Shown: positions 12,569-23,373, numbered from the stretch's first letter. The stretch: 64,000 nt of DNA from Leuconostoc pseudomesenteroides KCTC 3652 (GCF_014634745.1 NZ_BMBP01000002.1:186001-250000); one strand, 5' to 3'. Notes: generated from the letters alone by a model not told the origin. Made by a program: numbers and translations.

Positions 12569-13541
12569 AATTAACAACCTCCATCACTTTTGCAACAACA
12601 TCATCAGGCTTAATCATCCAATCATTTTCTGCCTGCCCAAATGGATAAACTGAATCAGGCGCTGCAACACGACCGATGGGTGCTTTTAGGCTTAAAATAA
12701 AGCGTTCTGAAATCTCACCCATTACATTGGCACCAATGCCAGCCATCCGTTGTGCTTCTTGCACGACAACAACACGTCCAGTTTTTGTCACCGTGTCACC
12801 AATTGATTTGATATCCAATGGTGAAACAGTGCGCAAATCTAACACTTCTGCGGACACACCATTTTTGGCTAAGGCGTCCGCAGCCTTTAGTGCTACAGGT
12901 ACACCGCCACCATACGAAATAATAGAGACATCTTCGCCTTCACGCGCCACAGCGGCTGTATCAAGCGGTGTTGTGTAATAACCTTCGGGTACTTCCCCTT
13001 TTAATGAACGGTACAAATGCAAATTTTCCAAGAAAACGACCGGGTCGTTGGATTCAATTGAACTCAGCAATAATCCCTTGGCATCAGCTGGATTAGCTGG
13101 CATTACAACACGAATGCCTGGAATCTGTGCCACCATACCCTCTAAATTATCTGCGTGCATTTCTGGTGTTTTGGTACCGCCGCCATATGGTGATCTGACA
13201 ACAATTGGCATTTGGCGCGTGCCGTTGAAGCGGAAGCGGTTACGAGCCATTTGGCCAGCTATGGAATCCATCACTTCAAAAACAAATCCGAAAAACTGAA
13301 TTTCCATAATTGGGCGGTAATTTTGCGTAGTCAAGCCAATCGCTAAACCACCAATACCGGATTCAGCTAACGGCGTATTGAAAACACGATCTTCGCCATA
13401 TTTAGCCTGCAGACCATCAGTAGCACGGAAAACACCACCATTTTCACCGACATCTTCACCAAAAATAACAACGTCATTATCTTTTTCTAGCGCTAAATCC
13501 ATCGCTTCACGAATTGCATCAATATAACTTTTAACAGCCAT
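12561..13541 (-). CDS. pdhB: Pyruvate dehydrogenase E1 beta subunit
   Basis: Transketolase-like beta subunit (326 aa) that completes the thiamine-diphosphate site of E1. It contains [31 protein letters not shown] (catalytic Glu), [13 protein letters not shown] and RSPYGGG, all standard for this family. GAGGG lies 8 nt before ATG 13541. The start is two bases from the pdhA stop, and the gene end overlaps pdhC. Confidence 0.95.
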   Translation of the reverse strand: MAVKSYIDAIREAMDLALEKDNDVVIFGEDVGENGGVFRATDGLQAKYGEDRVFNTPLAESGIGGLAIGLTTQNYRPIMEIQFFGFVFEVMDSIAGQMARNRFRFNGTRQMPIVVRSPYGGGTKTPEMHADNLEGMVAQIPGIRVVMPANPADAKGLLLSSIESNDPVVFLENLHLYRSLKGEVPEGYYTTPLDTAAVAREGEDVSIISYGGGVPVALKAADALAKNGVSAEVLDLRTVSPLDIKSIGDTVTKTGRVVVVQEAQRMAGIGANVMGEISERFILSLKAPIGRVAAPDSVYPFGQAENDWMIKPDDVVAKVMEVVNYD

Positions 13542-13542
13542 G

Positions 13543-14679
13543 TCACTTTCCCTCACTTTCAAACTTACTGATTTGTTCGGTCATTGCTTGTCCGGGAACT
13601 TCCAATGTATGCTTAATGAAATTAGAAATCTTTTGCTTGTCTACTTTGTCGGCGATCTTAATTTGCTCATCAATTAGCGCATTAACTTCGTCAATGTATG
13701 CACTTTCTTGCTCTTCAGACCAAATACCTTTTTCAGTCATAAACTTGCGCATACGAATCAGTGGCTCTTTTTGCCACCAAGCATCAATATCTGCTTGTTT
13801 CCGGTAACGTAGAGGGTCATCACCCGCTGTTGAATGTGGTTCTAGACGATCTGTTAGTGTCTCGATAAAGACAGGTCCTTTACCACTTGTTGCCCAAGCA
13901 CGTGCTTCTTTAGCTGCTAAGTAAACAGCGATCGGATCGTTACCATCAACAACAATACTTGGTAAACCAGCTGCCCATCCTTTTGCTGCCAAATGCGTAG
14001 CTGCTGTTTGCAACGAACGGGGCGTTGAAATCGCATAACCATTATTTTGTGCAAAGAAGACGGCATTCGCCTTGTACGCACCCGCAAAATTCATGCCTTC
14101 GTAAAAGTCACCTTGCGACGTACCACCATCACCAGTATAAGCATAGGCAACGGCATCTTTATTTCTTTTCTTCAGTCCCAAAGCAATACCGGCTGCTTCA
14201 ACATACTGCGCACCAATAATAATTTGTGGCATCCATGCATTAACAGGTTTACCCTCTTCCGTAGTAAATTCGTTTCCAAGTACATGACCGCGGGACCACA
14301 AAATGGCTTTCCAAATTGGCCAACCCTTAACCACAATTTCTGGAATGTCACGATAGCCAGGCATCAACCAATCATCATCATTAAAAGCATAAGACGATGC
14401 CATCTGTGACGCTTCTTGACCAGCAGTTGGCGCAAAGAATCCGAATCGACCTTGTTTAGCTAATTTAGTTGAACGAATATCTAATTGCCGGCTGAGCAAC
14501 ATTCTTTTGATAATGTTGACAAGATCTTCATCTGATAAATCAGCGCGCTTCAGCGCCTCTTCATCAACAATTTGACCATCATTATTTAATACAGACAACA
14601 TCGGAAATGACGTGTCTTGTGCCTCTAATTGTGCTTGAAAATCTAGTATCTGCTGATTTGTTGCTGTTAGATCACTCAT
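13543..14679 (-). CDS. pdhA: Pyruvate dehydrogenase E1 alpha subunit
   Basis: Thiamine-diphosphate subunit (378 aa) that decarboxylates pyruvate and acetylates the lipoyl arm. The ThDP motif runs from GDGGTSQGD (near residue 185) to [23 protein letters not shown] and the phosphorylation-loop region [12 protein letters not shown] are also typical. It overlaps the end of lplA by 8 nt, so complex formation and lipoylation are coupled in one message. Confidence 0.95.
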   Translation of the reverse strand: MSDLTATNQQILDFQAQLEAQDTSFPMLSVLNNDGQIVDEEALKRADLSDEDLVNIIKRMLLSRQLDIRSTKLAKQGRFGFFAPTAGQEASQMASSYAFNDDDWLMPGYRDIPEIVVKGWPIWKAILWSRGHVLGNEFTTEEGKPVNAWMPQIIIGAQYVEAAGIALGLKKRNKDAVAYAYTGDGGTSQGDFYEGMNFAGAYKANAVFFAQNNGYAISTPRSLQTAATHLAAKGWAAGLPSIVVDGNDPIAVYLAAKEARAWATSGKGPVFIETLTDRLEPHSTAGDDPLRYRKQADIDAWWQKEPLIRMRKFMTEKGIWSEEQESAYIDEVNALIDEQIKIADKVDKQKISNFIKHTLEVPGQAMTEQISKFESEGK

Positions 14680-15682
14680 GAATTTTTACCTCATCTTTCT
14701 GGAAAAAAGTTGCTAATAGTTCATTATTTGTAATGCTACCAAAGTATTGTCCCCCACGATTCTGGTCAAGTACGGTCGAAACAGCTTCCGGTGTAAATGG
14801 TATTCCGACTAATGCTGGCTTGATTTCGCGCCAGTCGCGAACACCTAAGAAATCGCCAGTGAAGTTAATGTCTGTGATCCGACCATCATTAACATTGACC
14901 TGAACATCAATCGCACCTCCGTCAAATTTTGCATGATTATCATACATAAATTCTGGACTCTTGCCATAATTCCATGACCATTGTGAGAATTTTTGATCCC
15001 TTGCTTGCAAAATAGCCTTTTTTTGCGTGTCGCTTAATTGATATTCACCATCACGACCCTCATCACTCAAATAATATTGTAATTTGGCAATGAAGTCATC
15101 AATTGTTACCGATTCAGGTGCAAAATCTTTGATGTTGCCCACACGAGCACGCACCGACTTAGCTGCCTTAGAAATAAATTTTTCATCCGCAACATTTAGT
15201 GCCCTCACCATCGCTTCAACATCAGTATTCCAAAGTAAAGTACCGTGGTGCATCAGATAACCACCCGCATAGCGTTGCGCATTACCAGATACCTTCTTAC
15301 CGTCAATTTCCAAATCATTTCGTCCGGAAATTGCCACTGGAACGCCAACTGATTCCAAGGCATCAGCCATCGGTTTAACAAATTGTTGAAAATTAACATT
15401 TGCACTATTTGCAACCGGTACAAAAAATGTGAAGCAAATATTACCTAAATCATGATAAACAGCGCCACCACCTGATACGCGACGGACAACTTGAACATCA
15501 TGGCTATCAACATAATCTTGATTAACCTCCGCAAACGTGTTCTGATTCTCGCCGACAATGATGGCCCGTTTATTTTGCCACAGTGCAAAAACTGGCTCAC
15601 TTGGGTGCAAGTTTTTCAGTAACCAAGCATCCATGGCAATATTGGTATAGGCATCATTACCAAAATAATTGATGAATTGCAT
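14672..15682 (-). CDS. lplA: Lipoate-protein ligase
   Basis: Attaches free lipoate (via lipoyl-AMP) to E2 lipoyl domains. The 336 aa carry the ligase motif RRVSGGGAVYHDLGN (near residue 70), HGTLLWNTD and the C-terminal accessory domain expected for full LplA proteins. It is the first gene of the pdh operon, which suggests the organism scavenges lipoate to charge the complex. A good SD (AAAGGAG) precedes the ATG, and a TATAAT box lies at 15723-15728. Confidence 0.93.
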   Translation of the reverse strand: MQFINYFGNDAYTNIAMDAWLLKNLHPSEPVFALWQNKRAIIVGENQNTFAEVNQDYVDSHDVQVVRRVSGGGAVYHDLGNICFTFFVPVANSANVNFQQFVKPMADALESVGVPVAISGRNDLEIDGKKVSGNAQRYAGGYLMHHGTLLWNTDVEAMVRALNVADEKFISKAAKSVRARVGNIKDFAPESVTIDDFIAKLQYYLSDEGRDGEYQLSDTQKKAILQARDQKFSQWSWNYGKSPEFMYDNHAKFDGGAIDVQVNVNDGRITDINFTGDFLGVRDWREIKPALVGIPFTPEAVSTVLDQNRGGQYFGSITNNELLATFFQKDEVKIHE

Positions 15683-15722
15683 AACTTTTCTCCTTTTGTA
15701 ACTGCTTACATATTACACTTTT

Positions 15723-15728
15723 ATTATA
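15723..15728 (-). promoter_or_regulatory. -10 box of the lplA-pdh operon
   Basis: A perfect TATAAT on the minus strand, 41 bp before the lplA ATG. No good -35 is visible 16-18 bp upstream, so an activator or weak promoter is possible. Confidence 0.45.
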
Positions 15729-15761
15729 CGCCTGTTTTCAGAAAATGACGGCATTTTTTGA

Positions 15762-15785
15762 CAAAAAAAAATCCTACCGGATTTT
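15762..15785 (-). terminator. murE terminator
   Basis: Stem of 7 bp (AAAATCC/GGATTTT) with a 4-nt loop, followed by a run of T on the minus strand. One arm includes the murE stop codon. Confidence 0.75.
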
Positions 15786-17256
15786 ATAGTTGCATCTTAA
15801 ATTGTTTAACAACGGCATAATCACCGATGTATGGCACATCTTCACCATTAATTTTTTGGTAGGGATCTTCGCCTTTTCCTGCCACGATCACAATGTCATG
15901 CTGCCCAGCATTAGAAATAGCCTTGTGAATTGCTTTAATCCGATCCATTTCAAAATGAACGACTAATAATTGATTATCAATGTGTTCAGCAATTTGGTGA
16001 GCAATGTCAAGCGGATTTTCAAATTGTGGGTCATCAGCTGTCAAATAAACAACGTCAGCCAATTCACTCACTACACGACCAAAATCGGCACGTCGTGACA
16101 CCCCTTTATTACCTGGCGAACCCACTACCACGATGACGCGACCTTCGGGTGATTGCGACTGAGCAAACTTTAACAAGGCCCTCATGGACGCGTAATTATG
16201 AGCATAATCCACAAATGCAATGCCGTGATTTGGAATTGGTAGGCTCAACATGCGACCAGGAATGAACACTTCGTCCAAACCTTTGACCATTGCCTCATGC
16301 TTAACGCCAGCAAACGCGACCATCATCATCGCAGCTAAAGCATTTGATTCATTAAAGTCACCAGGTAAATTCAGACGATATTGCCCAATCATTTCTGGAA
16401 AGTCGCTTTTGGTTACAGTAAATCGACTCTCATGAATGGCACTCTCTTCGGTTGTTATCATGCTATGACTGTACAAATAAACTTTATCATGCTCGGCTTT
16501 AGCATGTGCATAAATTGTATCAAAATGGTCTGTCTCCGCATTGATAATCACTTCATCTGAGTGATCAAATAACATCATCTTATGAGCCAAATAATCTTCA
16601 AAAGTCGGATGTTCGTTTGGTCCAATATGATCTGGTGAAATATTTAAAAACGCACCGACATTGTACCGCAACGCATAGACACGGTTTTTCAGATAGGCTT
16701 GTGAGCTGACTTCCATAACCAAATGTGTCATGCCATTATCGACCGCTCGGCGCATATCTTTAAATAATTCATAAGACTCGGGTGTCGTTAAATCCGACTT
16801 TTTCTTATCTTGAGGTTCTGGACCCGTAATACGATCAACGGTTGAAAAAAGTGCCGTATGATTGTTTGTTGCTTCTTTAAGCATTGTATATGCAAAATAA
16901 GCTGCGGTAGTCTTTCCTTTTGTACCAGTGACAGCAGCAATCCAAAGGGACTTTTGAGGATAGTCAAAAAAAGCCATTGACAATAATGATAACGCTTTTT
17001 GGACGTTGGTAACCTGCCATTGCGGTAAATTTATCGTTAGGGGTTGCTCAACAATCAATCCGGTGACACCTTGGGCATCGGCTAAATACTCTGACTTAAA
17101 GGCACCTTTCACGACAAATAATGTATTATTGCGTACTTGACGTGTATCATAATGCAAAAAGTCAAATGTCGCGTTGACATCAGCCGATTTGATTAACAAA
17201 TGATGTTCAGTTAAAATATCTTCAATTTGTTGCGATGTTAATTTTATTTGTCTCAA
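15784..17256 (-). CDS. murE: UDP-MurNAc-tripeptide synthetase
   Basis: Cytoplasmic Mur ligase, 490 aa, that adds the third residue to the peptidoglycan stem. It has the ATP-binding VTGTKGKTT (near 110), the carbamylated-Lys region SQAYLKNRVYALRYNVG, and SPDHIGP. The usual DNPR motif of diaminopimelate enzymes is replaced by DDPQ in LTADDPQFENP, which points to L-lysine, as in Leuconostoc and lactobacilli; this is inference. The frame starts with TTG (17256), with AAGG about 9 nt upstream and no nearby ATG. An extended -10 (TGGTATAAT) lies near 17302. Confidence 0.88.
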   Translation of the reverse strand: MRQIKLTSQQIEDILTEHHLLIKSADVNATFDFLHYDTRQVRNNTLFVVKGAFKSEYLADAQGVTGLIVEQPLTINLPQWQVTNVQKALSLLSMAFFDYPQKSLWIAAVTGTKGKTTAAYFAYTMLKEATNNHTALFSTVDRITGPEPQDKKKSDLTTPESYELFKDMRRAVDNGMTHLVMEVSSQAYLKNRVYALRYNVGAFLNISPDHIGPNEHPTFEDYLAHKMMLFDHSDEVIINAETDHFDTIYAHAKAEHDKVYLYSHSMITTEESAIHESRFTVTKSDFPEMIGQYRLNLPGDFNESNALAAMMMVAFAGVKHEAMVKGLDEVFIPGRMLSLPIPNHGIAFVDYAHNYASMRALLKFAQSQSPEGRVIVVVGSPGNKGVSRRADFGRVVSELADVVYLTADDPQFENPLDIAHQIAEHIDNQLLVVHFEMDRIKAIHKAISNAGQHDIVIVAGKGEDPYQKINGEDVPYIGDYAVVKQFKMQL

Positions 17257-17398
17257 TTATTCTTACCTTTTTTCATATTGGCACTCGATATAATACTGAC
17301 TACAATTATACCATCTTCGCGTGAGATGCCATGACATTCTAAACGCTATTCAACTAAAAATTAACCTTAAAAAATCATTTTTAACTCAAAATTAAAAA

Positions 17399-17444
17399 TT
17401 CAAACACAAGAATACCTCGCATTGTTTCAAGGTTTGCGTTTGAA
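17399..17444 (-). terminator. dus terminator
   Basis: Imperfect 11-bp inverted repeat (TTCAAACGCAA against TTGTGTTTGAA on the minus strand, one mismatch) followed by TTTTT, 10 nt after the dus stop codon. Confidence 0.65.
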
Positions 17445-17454
17445 TATATTGTCG

Positions 17455-18570
17455 TTAATCAGTTTCACTGGCAACCTTACGAGCAGTCGCCGCTGCCATA
17501 TCTGCGCTTGCAGCGGCATTATCTCGGTAAATATGTTTGTCATTAGCAACAGCATCATAAACTTTAGCTAATTCACGTGCCAAAACAGTACGTACTTCAT
17601 CAGTCGAATGCGTTTCCATCAACATTTGCCGTAAAGCAGAAGCATGCGCGAATCCACGCAAGTATATTTTGAAATAGCGTTTCAAAGCCTCAAAATGTTT
17701 GGGCGTAACGGTCGCATTGACCTCATCAAATAGATCTAACTGCAAGTTTAATAAATCAATTGATTCTGTCAAAGTGTGTTGGCGCGGACTTTTTTCAAAC
17801 GCGTATGGATTCTCAAAAATACCTCTGCCAATCATAATGCCATCTAATCCAGGATGAGCTTTCGCTAAGTCCAATCCTTGTTGACGCGTTTTGATATCAC
17901 CATTAATTTGGATTAAAGTTTGTGGTGCAATATCATCGCGCATCGCCAAAATGTCATCGATGAATTCAAAATGAGCCGGTACTTTTGACATTTCTTGTCG
18001 TGTGCGCAAATGCACTGTTAGTACAGCCACATTTTGTCGCAAAATGATGGGTAACCATTCTCTAAATTCTTCAGTCTTGTAGAAGCCTAAACGCGTTTTA
18101 ACTGAAACAGGTAGACCAGATTGCTTCGCCGCAGCCACAATTTGTCGTGCCAAATCTTCATGACGAATCAAATCCGAACCCGCGCCGTTTTTAATCACCG
18201 TTGCATCAGGGCAACCCATATTGATATCAACAGCTTGGTACCCCATTGAGGGTAAAAGTTTAGCAGCGCCAGCGATATCATCTGGACGTCCGCCCCAAAT
18301 TTGTGCAATCGGTTGCTGTTCATTTTCCGCTACCGCTAGACGACCTTGTACTGAAAATTTGGCCTTTGGGTGAATCATGGAACTGGCATTTGTGAATTCA
18401 GTATAATAGACGTCAGGAGCGCCTGCCTTAGCCACTACTCGGCGGAAAATAGTATCAGTAACTGCTTCCATAGGTGCCATACTAAAAAAAGGTTGCTTTT
18501 GATCGTGACCCATTTGTGCATTTGCCACGACTTCATCCCAAAATGGCAATGTTGTTGTTGAATTTGACAT
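17455..18570 (-). CDS. dus: tRNA-dihydrouridine synthase
   Basis: FMN enzyme reducing uridines in the tRNA D-loop. The 371 aa open the barrel with FFSMAPMEAVTDTIFRR. The active-site segment is DINMGCPDATVIKNGAGS (Cys in GCP), KTRLGF follows, and IMIGRG closes the phosphate site. A helical C-terminal domain carries an Ala-rich tail. GAGG lies 9 nt before ATG 18570; an upstream in-frame ATG (18585) has no SD. Which positions it modifies cannot be told from sequence. Confidence 0.9.
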   Translation of the reverse strand: MSNSTTTLPFWDEVVANAQMGHDQKQPFFSMAPMEAVTDTIFRRVVAKAGAPDVYYTEFTNASSMIHPKAKFSVQGRLAVAENEQQPIAQIWGGRPDDIAGAAKLLPSMGYQAVDINMGCPDATVIKNGAGSDLIRHEDLARQIVAAAKQSGLPVSVKTRLGFYKTEEFREWLPIILRQNVAVLTVHLRTRQEMSKVPAHFEFIDDILAMRDDIAPQTLIQINGDIKTRQQGLDLAKAHPGLDGIMIGRGIFENPYAFEKSPRQHTLTESIDLLNLQLDLFDEVNATVTPKHFEALKRYFKIYLRGFAHASALRQMLMETHSTDEVRTVLARELAKVYDAVANDKHIYRDNAAASADMAAATARKVASETD

Positions 18571-18605
18571 ATTGTGTTGCCTCATTATTTTATATTATCT
18601 ACAAA

Positions 18606-18643
18606 AAAACATCTCTCCCATTTTACCACGGGCTAGATGTTTT
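18606..18643 (-). terminator. Terminator after HAM1 gene
   Basis: Nine-bp outer stem (AAAACATCT/AGATGTTTT) with an inner CCC/GGG extension and a T-run on the minus strand, immediately after the stop codon at 18643. Confidence 0.7.
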
Positions 18644-19233
18644 CACAAAAGATTCACAAGTGCCTGCAAAGCGCGAGAACGGTCGTGATAATCAATTACG
18701 TCATTAATTGACATTTCTGACAAAGTCAATCCATTTTCAGCTTCAACAATATTGTCTAAGCCATCAATGTAATCACCTCGTCGACTATTTTCTGCAATCC
18801 GAACGCCACCTTTGCCTTGTGCCGTTAATAAACGATTGTTCGGCGTTGCTAAGCCCATCACGGCCAATAAATAACCCGATCGATCTATTGATGGTTGACG
18901 CAATAAATCAAGAATATATTGTTGCTCTGCTTCAGTTCCTAAGATACCCTCAGCTTTGAACTCTCGCGCTGTCACAACACCAAAGCGATCCGGAAAAGCT
19001 GACAAATATAAGCCAGTATCATCTGATAAAACGTATTCATCAGGTAAATACTGATGGACAAATTGTGCCTTAACACGAGCATTTTCAATTTGAGAAGTCG
19101 TGGTTTCTGCTGGAAAAACTAATGTTTCGCCTAGAACATTTCGATAATTTTCGACTTGATGTCCCATCGCCTGCGCTAAAACGGCCACTTCTTCCGTTTT
19201 GGCAGTATTATTTGAAGCTAAAACAAATCGCAT
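18643..19233 (-). CDS. XTP/dITP pyrophosphatase (HAM1/RdgB family)
   Basis: House-cleaning enzyme that hydrolyses ITP, XTP and their deoxy forms. The 196 aa begin with the family motif RFVLASNNTAKTEEV, followed by LSDDTGLYLSAF (metal site) and a C-terminal LTLSEMS segment. The segment between residues 88 and 150 is diverged from common RdgB sequences. Its start codon overlaps the folC stop by one base, so the two form an operon. Confidence 0.82.
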   Translation of the reverse strand: MRFVLASNNTAKTEEVAVLAQAMGHQVENYRNVLGETLVFPAETTTSQIENARVKAQFVHQYLPDEYVLSDDTGLYLSAFPDRFGVVTAREFKAEGILGTEAEQQYILDLLRQPSIDRSGYLLAVMGLATPNNRLLTAQGKGGVRIAENSRRGDYIDGLDNIVEAENGLTLSEMSINDVIDYHDRSRALQALVNLL

Positions 19234-20558
19234 TAAATGCCTCCTTCTCTATGAATAGCACTCAAGGTATAAAAAGAACCAGTCACCACAATTAACGCTT
19301 TTGAGGATTCACGGACCCTCATGGCCAATGAAATTGCTGCCGAAGCATCGTTGGCAACCTCTACTTCAATATTGGGATAATCCGACAAAATATCGGCTGC
19401 TAGTTCATCTGCTGATAAAGCCCGTGTTTTATTATTAGGTGTAACCGTAATGACCCGTTGCACAAAAGGTACAATTTCATCCAACATTTCGTGATAGTCT
19501 TTATCTTTTAGCACGCCTAAAATCAATGTTGGCTTGATTTTCAAGTGCCAAGCATTCAGCGCCGATACCAGTCCCCTAATACCATCAACATTGTGAGCTG
19601 CGTCAAACAAAATGTTGGTGTCTTCATGATAATTCATGCGACCTAATATTCTGACATTCGCCAATCCTTGTTTTGTTTTTGCGCGGTCAAAGACCATGCC
19701 TTTTTCAATCAATGCTGCTTTTATTTGTAAAACAATACTAAAATTGTGAACCTGAAAAGCACCAGACATACTTAGAAAATAGCCACTCTCGCCATTAATA
19801 CTCAAATCTAATCCAGCTGGCGTTGTATTTAAAATTATAATTTCATCACGCTTGTGCTCGAACCATCGGGCGCCAACAGCCTCTGTTCTAGCTCTCAATA
19901 CTTTCGTAGCGTCAATATCTTGACCGGCGTAATTAATAACCCATGTCCCTGATTTAATTAACGCTGATTTATTATCGGCTATTTCTTTAATGTTGTGACC
20001 CAATAGATTTTGATGATCAATGCTAATTTTGGTGAAAACCGTCAACATTGGTACCTCAATGGCATTTGTTGCGTCTCGCAAGCCACCTAAACCAGCTTCA
20101 AAGATAACGATATCAACACCGTTGTCCACAAAAGCCAATAAGGAAATAACAGTCAAATATTCAAAGTACGATAAATAATCAATTGCATGTCCGTGGGCGG
20201 CAAATGTTGCCACAACTTGATCATAGTAAGTCAGAAAATCTTGCTTGGTAATCATTTCCCCGTTAATACGAATCTGTTCGCGATCATCCATGATGAAAGG
20301 ACTAGAAAAATGACCATAAGTGTAGCCATTAGCTTTTAAAACAGCACCCAACATGGCGCCTGTTGACCCTTTACCGTTCGTACCAGCAATCTGAATGATT
20401 TTGAGTTTAGTGTCAGGATGGTCTAACCAACTGAGAACTTCACGTAAAATGGGCACACGTGTGTCATCAATCACGCGCCAGGTTTTGTCAAAACTTTTAA
20501 TTACCTTTTTATAGCGGGCTAAAATTTTGGTTTCACGTTTTTCTAACTGTTTATCCAC
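19233..20558 (-). CDS. folC: Folylpolyglutamate synthase
   Basis: ATP-dependent ligase adding glutamates to folate, 441 aa. The P-loop AGTNGKGSTGAML is near residue 58. The family motifs FSSPFIMDDREQIRING and FEAGLGGLRDATN follow, then TKISIDHQNLLG and FDAAHNVDG in the C-terminal domain. The operon partner is the HAM1 gene. Confidence 0.93.
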   Translation of the reverse strand: MDKQLEKRETKILARYKKVIKSFDKTWRVIDDTRVPILREVLSWLDHPDTKLKIIQIAGTNGKGSTGAMLGAVLKANGYTYGHFSSPFIMDDREQIRINGEMITKQDFLTYYDQVVATFAAHGHAIDYLSYFEYLTVISLLAFVDNGVDIVIFEAGLGGLRDATNAIEVPMLTVFTKISIDHQNLLGHNIKEIADNKSALIKSGTWVINYAGQDIDATKVLRARTEAVGARWFEHKRDEIIILNTTPAGLDLSINGESGYFLSMSGAFQVHNFSIVLQIKAALIEKGMVFDRAKTKQGLANVRILGRMNYHEDTNILFDAAHNVDGIRGLVSALNAWHLKIKPTLILGVLKDKDYHEMLDEIVPFVQRVITVTPNNKTRALSADELAADILSDYPNIEVEVANDASAAISLAMRVRESSKALIVVTGSFYTLSAIHREGGI

Positions 20559-20655
20559 TTGACTTCTCCGAAAAAATAACTTAAATATATCTTAACATAT
20601 ATCACGTCTGTGTTAAATTGATTTGAACGAACAATCCTACTACGTCATCAAAAAA

Positions 20656-20675
20656 AAGCACCAAACATGGTGCTT
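20656..20675 (-). terminator. Terminator of the MFS pseudogene
   Basis: Eight-bp stem (AAGCACCA/TGGTGCTT), tetraloop and T7 tail on the minus strand, 22 nt past the end of the transporter frame. Confidence 0.8.
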
Positions 20676-20697
20676 CAGTACAAAAACTGCATGTATA

Positions 20698-21938
20698 TTA
20701 GTCGGCACGGGTTGGCGTAAATATGAAGACAGCCAAACCGACACCAAATAGCACAATTAATGATCCAGCCGCTAATTGCACTTGCCCAGTCATTTGTGCG
20801 ACTGTTCCGAACAATAAGGGCCCTAATATGGCGCTAAATTTTCCAAATATATTATAAAACCCAAAAAATTCACTGGCTTGGTCTTTTGGTACCAGCTTAC
20901 CGAAATATGATCTTGATAGAGCCTGTATACCACCCTGCGATGTACCGACCAAAATAGCTAATACAAAAAATTCTATCGCATGATGAATGAACAACGCATA
21001 AATGGTAATACCAATATAAATGGTAATGCCGCCGACCAAAACTTTGCGTGTACCAAAATAGTTTGCCAATCGCCCGTAAATAATCGATGATGGGAAAGCT
21101 ATAATTTGAACTGCCAATAAAACGGTTAATAAAGTTGTCATTTTGATGCCAACAGCAGCGCCAAACATTGTTGCCTCAGTAAAAATTGTATTAACACCGT
21201 CGATATAAAAAAAATAGGCTAAGAGAAACCATGCAATATCTGGATATTTGGCAATATTTTTGATTGTTGTTATTATTCTTTGTATGGCTTCTGTGAATGG
21301 TTGTTGCGGCGTAGGCAAAAAATTCACTTGGTTTACTGTACGCCACATCGGAATCGTCCATAACAACCACCATACTGATGCCAACATAAAAGCAAACATA
21401 ACCCCTGTTGTTGGCGTCATCAGTCCTCGCAATAAATAAAAAATGACAAAAGGTATTACACCACCCAAGTATCCAAAACCATAACCAGCGCTTGACACGC
21501 GATTCATACGTATATCAGTTGTAACATCTGTTAAAAAAGCATCATAAAAAATATTTGCAGCGCTATAACCAATATTAGCAAGCATAAAAATAAATAATAA
21601 CCACCATATTTTATTATCAGGCACCAATGCTAAACCAACGGTTCCAATAATACAATAATACCAATCAGCGTAAACCAAGTAAATAATCTTTTTTTGAATC
21701 CAGCATAATCCGCAATCGCACCTAAAATTGGCGCAGCAATAGCGACCAAAAAAGTCGAAAAAGCGTTAGCATACGACCAAAAAGCTGTTGTCTGAGCGCC
21801 GGAAAAGCCTGTGTTTTGGCCCACTTTGACCACCCAAATTGGCAATACTGCTGTCACCACAATAATACCAAAGCTAGAATTGGCCCAATCATACAACACC
21901 CAACTTTTCTCTTGGGTAGTTAATCCTCTATTTTGCAC
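20698..21938 (-). pseudogene. UMF1-type MFS transporter split by an 8-bp duplication
   Basis: Two minus-strand frames together make one 12-TM transporter of the UMF1/Atg22-like branch. 21630-21938 gives the first 102 aa (KSWVLYDWANSSFG, typical of UMF1), and 20698 to about 21650 gives the rest (GYGFGYLGG, LSRSYFGKLVP, EFFGFYNIFGKF). The break lies in LIGII-GTVG: the 8-bp unit CAATAATA (plus strand) occurs twice in tandem at 21645-21660. Removing one copy restores a single frame. It may be a true pseudogene, a slippage-switched gene or a sequencing error. Substrate unknown. Confidence 0.85.
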
Positions 21939-21984
21939 ATCACTACTCCATTACATGATATAAAGTCCATATATGACACCGGGC

Positions 21985-23277
21985 TTATTTTTTAATTACT
22001 TTTTCCAAGGGTATCCCATCTAACACATTCTCAAATTCAACATCCAAAAATTTAGCAAACGTGGGTGCTTCATCAACCAAACGCGCATCCTCAATCGTAA
22101 TATGTTCGACATCTGGACCAGCTAATACCAATGTTGTCTGATAATCGGACTTATCTGGTCGAAAACCATGGACCGCTTTATAGCGATCACTCGTGCCCAA
22201 ATCAGCATCATCAGTCGCTTCAACGACCGCTGAACGGTTAACTTCATCAGTAAAGAAATAACCATTTTGTGCCTCAATAATGAAAGCGGCTTCTGGATTG
22301 ATATGCCATTTGATCAGATCACTTGGCTGATAAATTGTTTCAACACCTTGAACTTGGTTAACAATTGACCGAACCTTATCTTGTAAACTATCATCTTTGA
22401 TATAGACATATGTCGATCCATCAGTGGTCTTGGCTAACACACGCCAATCCCCATCAATTAAGCCTTTGTCAGTGACAACTAACCAGCCTTGCTCGGCAAA
22501 CAACTGATTAAGATGAATCATATGATTAACATCAATTTGGAAGTGATCACCAAGAACAACAAAATTCGTATTTTCAAAATTACCAGCCTCTTTTGTGGCT
22601 GCCATTAATTCGCCAAGATGCGCATCAAGACGCTTTAAAGCAGCGTAAGCCTCTGCCGAACGCACCCCAAACTGATGACGATGTGCATCCATATCAACTA
22701 AATGAATAGCTAACAAATCTGGTTTTTTATTTTTTATCGTATCAACCGCAGCAGCGGTAATAAAATTATCCAAATTAGGTTGCTTAATACCGTTACGCAA
22801 TTGACCAAAACGACGGTTCATATCAAACATAAAATATGGGGTACTGGCATTAAATGACACCAACACTTGGTTCGTCCAAATTCGATTAGGAAAAATCTCA
22901 GCAATATTCCAAGTAATTGGTGCTTTTGCCGACACCGGCCACAAAAAAGCTGCCGTTTTGAGTCCTTTTCGATGCGCTAAATCAAATAAAGTAGGTACTT
23001 GAATATCTTTAGCATACCAATACCAGTCTGGTGAGTCACCACGTTCTGGTTGTATTTTAGTGTTATTAACAATACCGTGCTTTGCTGGATAAACACCTGT
23101 CATAATTGACGTATGCGATGGATAGGTTAAAGTTGGATAAATGCCTTCCACTTTTTTGACATGAGCCCCACGCTGTATTAACTGCGCCAAATTAGGCATC
23201 ATCTCAAGATGTTGAGCGACATCCTCAGCCCCCAATGCATCAAACGACACAATTACTAGTGGATGTGTTAAAACCAT
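21985..23277 (-). CDS. Type I phosphodiesterase / nucleotide pyrophosphatase family protein
   Basis: Alkaline-phosphatase superfamily enzyme, 430 aa, with two metal sites. SFDALGAED near the N-terminus carries the first Asp. YPTLTYPSHTSIMTG holds the nucleophile Thr. Later DMDAHRHQFG, VVLGDH and AVHGFRPD supply further metal ligands. There is no signal peptide, so it is probably cytoplasmic, and the substrate is not known. It lies between the transporter remnant and a hydroxyacid dehydrogenase, with about 45-100 bp gaps. Confidence 0.85.
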   Translation of the reverse strand: MVLTHPLVIVSFDALGAEDVAQHLEMMPNLAQLIQRGAHVKKVEGIYPTLTYPSHTSIMTGVYPAKHGIVNNTKIQPERGDSPDWYWYAKDIQVPTLFDLAHRKGLKTAAFLWPVSAKAPITWNIAEIFPNRIWTNQVLVSFNASTPYFMFDMNRRFGQLRNGIKQPNLDNFITAAAVDTIKNKKPDLLAIHLVDMDAHRHQFGVRSAEAYAALKRLDAHLGELMAATKEAGNFENTNFVVLGDHFQIDVNHMIHLNQLFAEQGWLVVTDKGLIDGDWRVLAKTTDGSTYVYIKDDSLQDKVRSIVNQVQGVETIYQPSDLIKWHINPEAAFIIEAQNGYFFTDEVNRSAVVEATDDADLGTSDRYKAVHGFRPDKSDYQTTLVLAGPDVEHITIEDARLVDEAPTFAKFLDVEFENVLDGIPLEKVIKK

Positions 23278-23373
23278 GAATAAAATCCTCTCTACTGGCG
23301 TTGATTGGACGTCATTTTTTTCAATAATCTTTTTAAATTAGCATTTTTTATGCTAGTAAAGCAATTAATCAAT

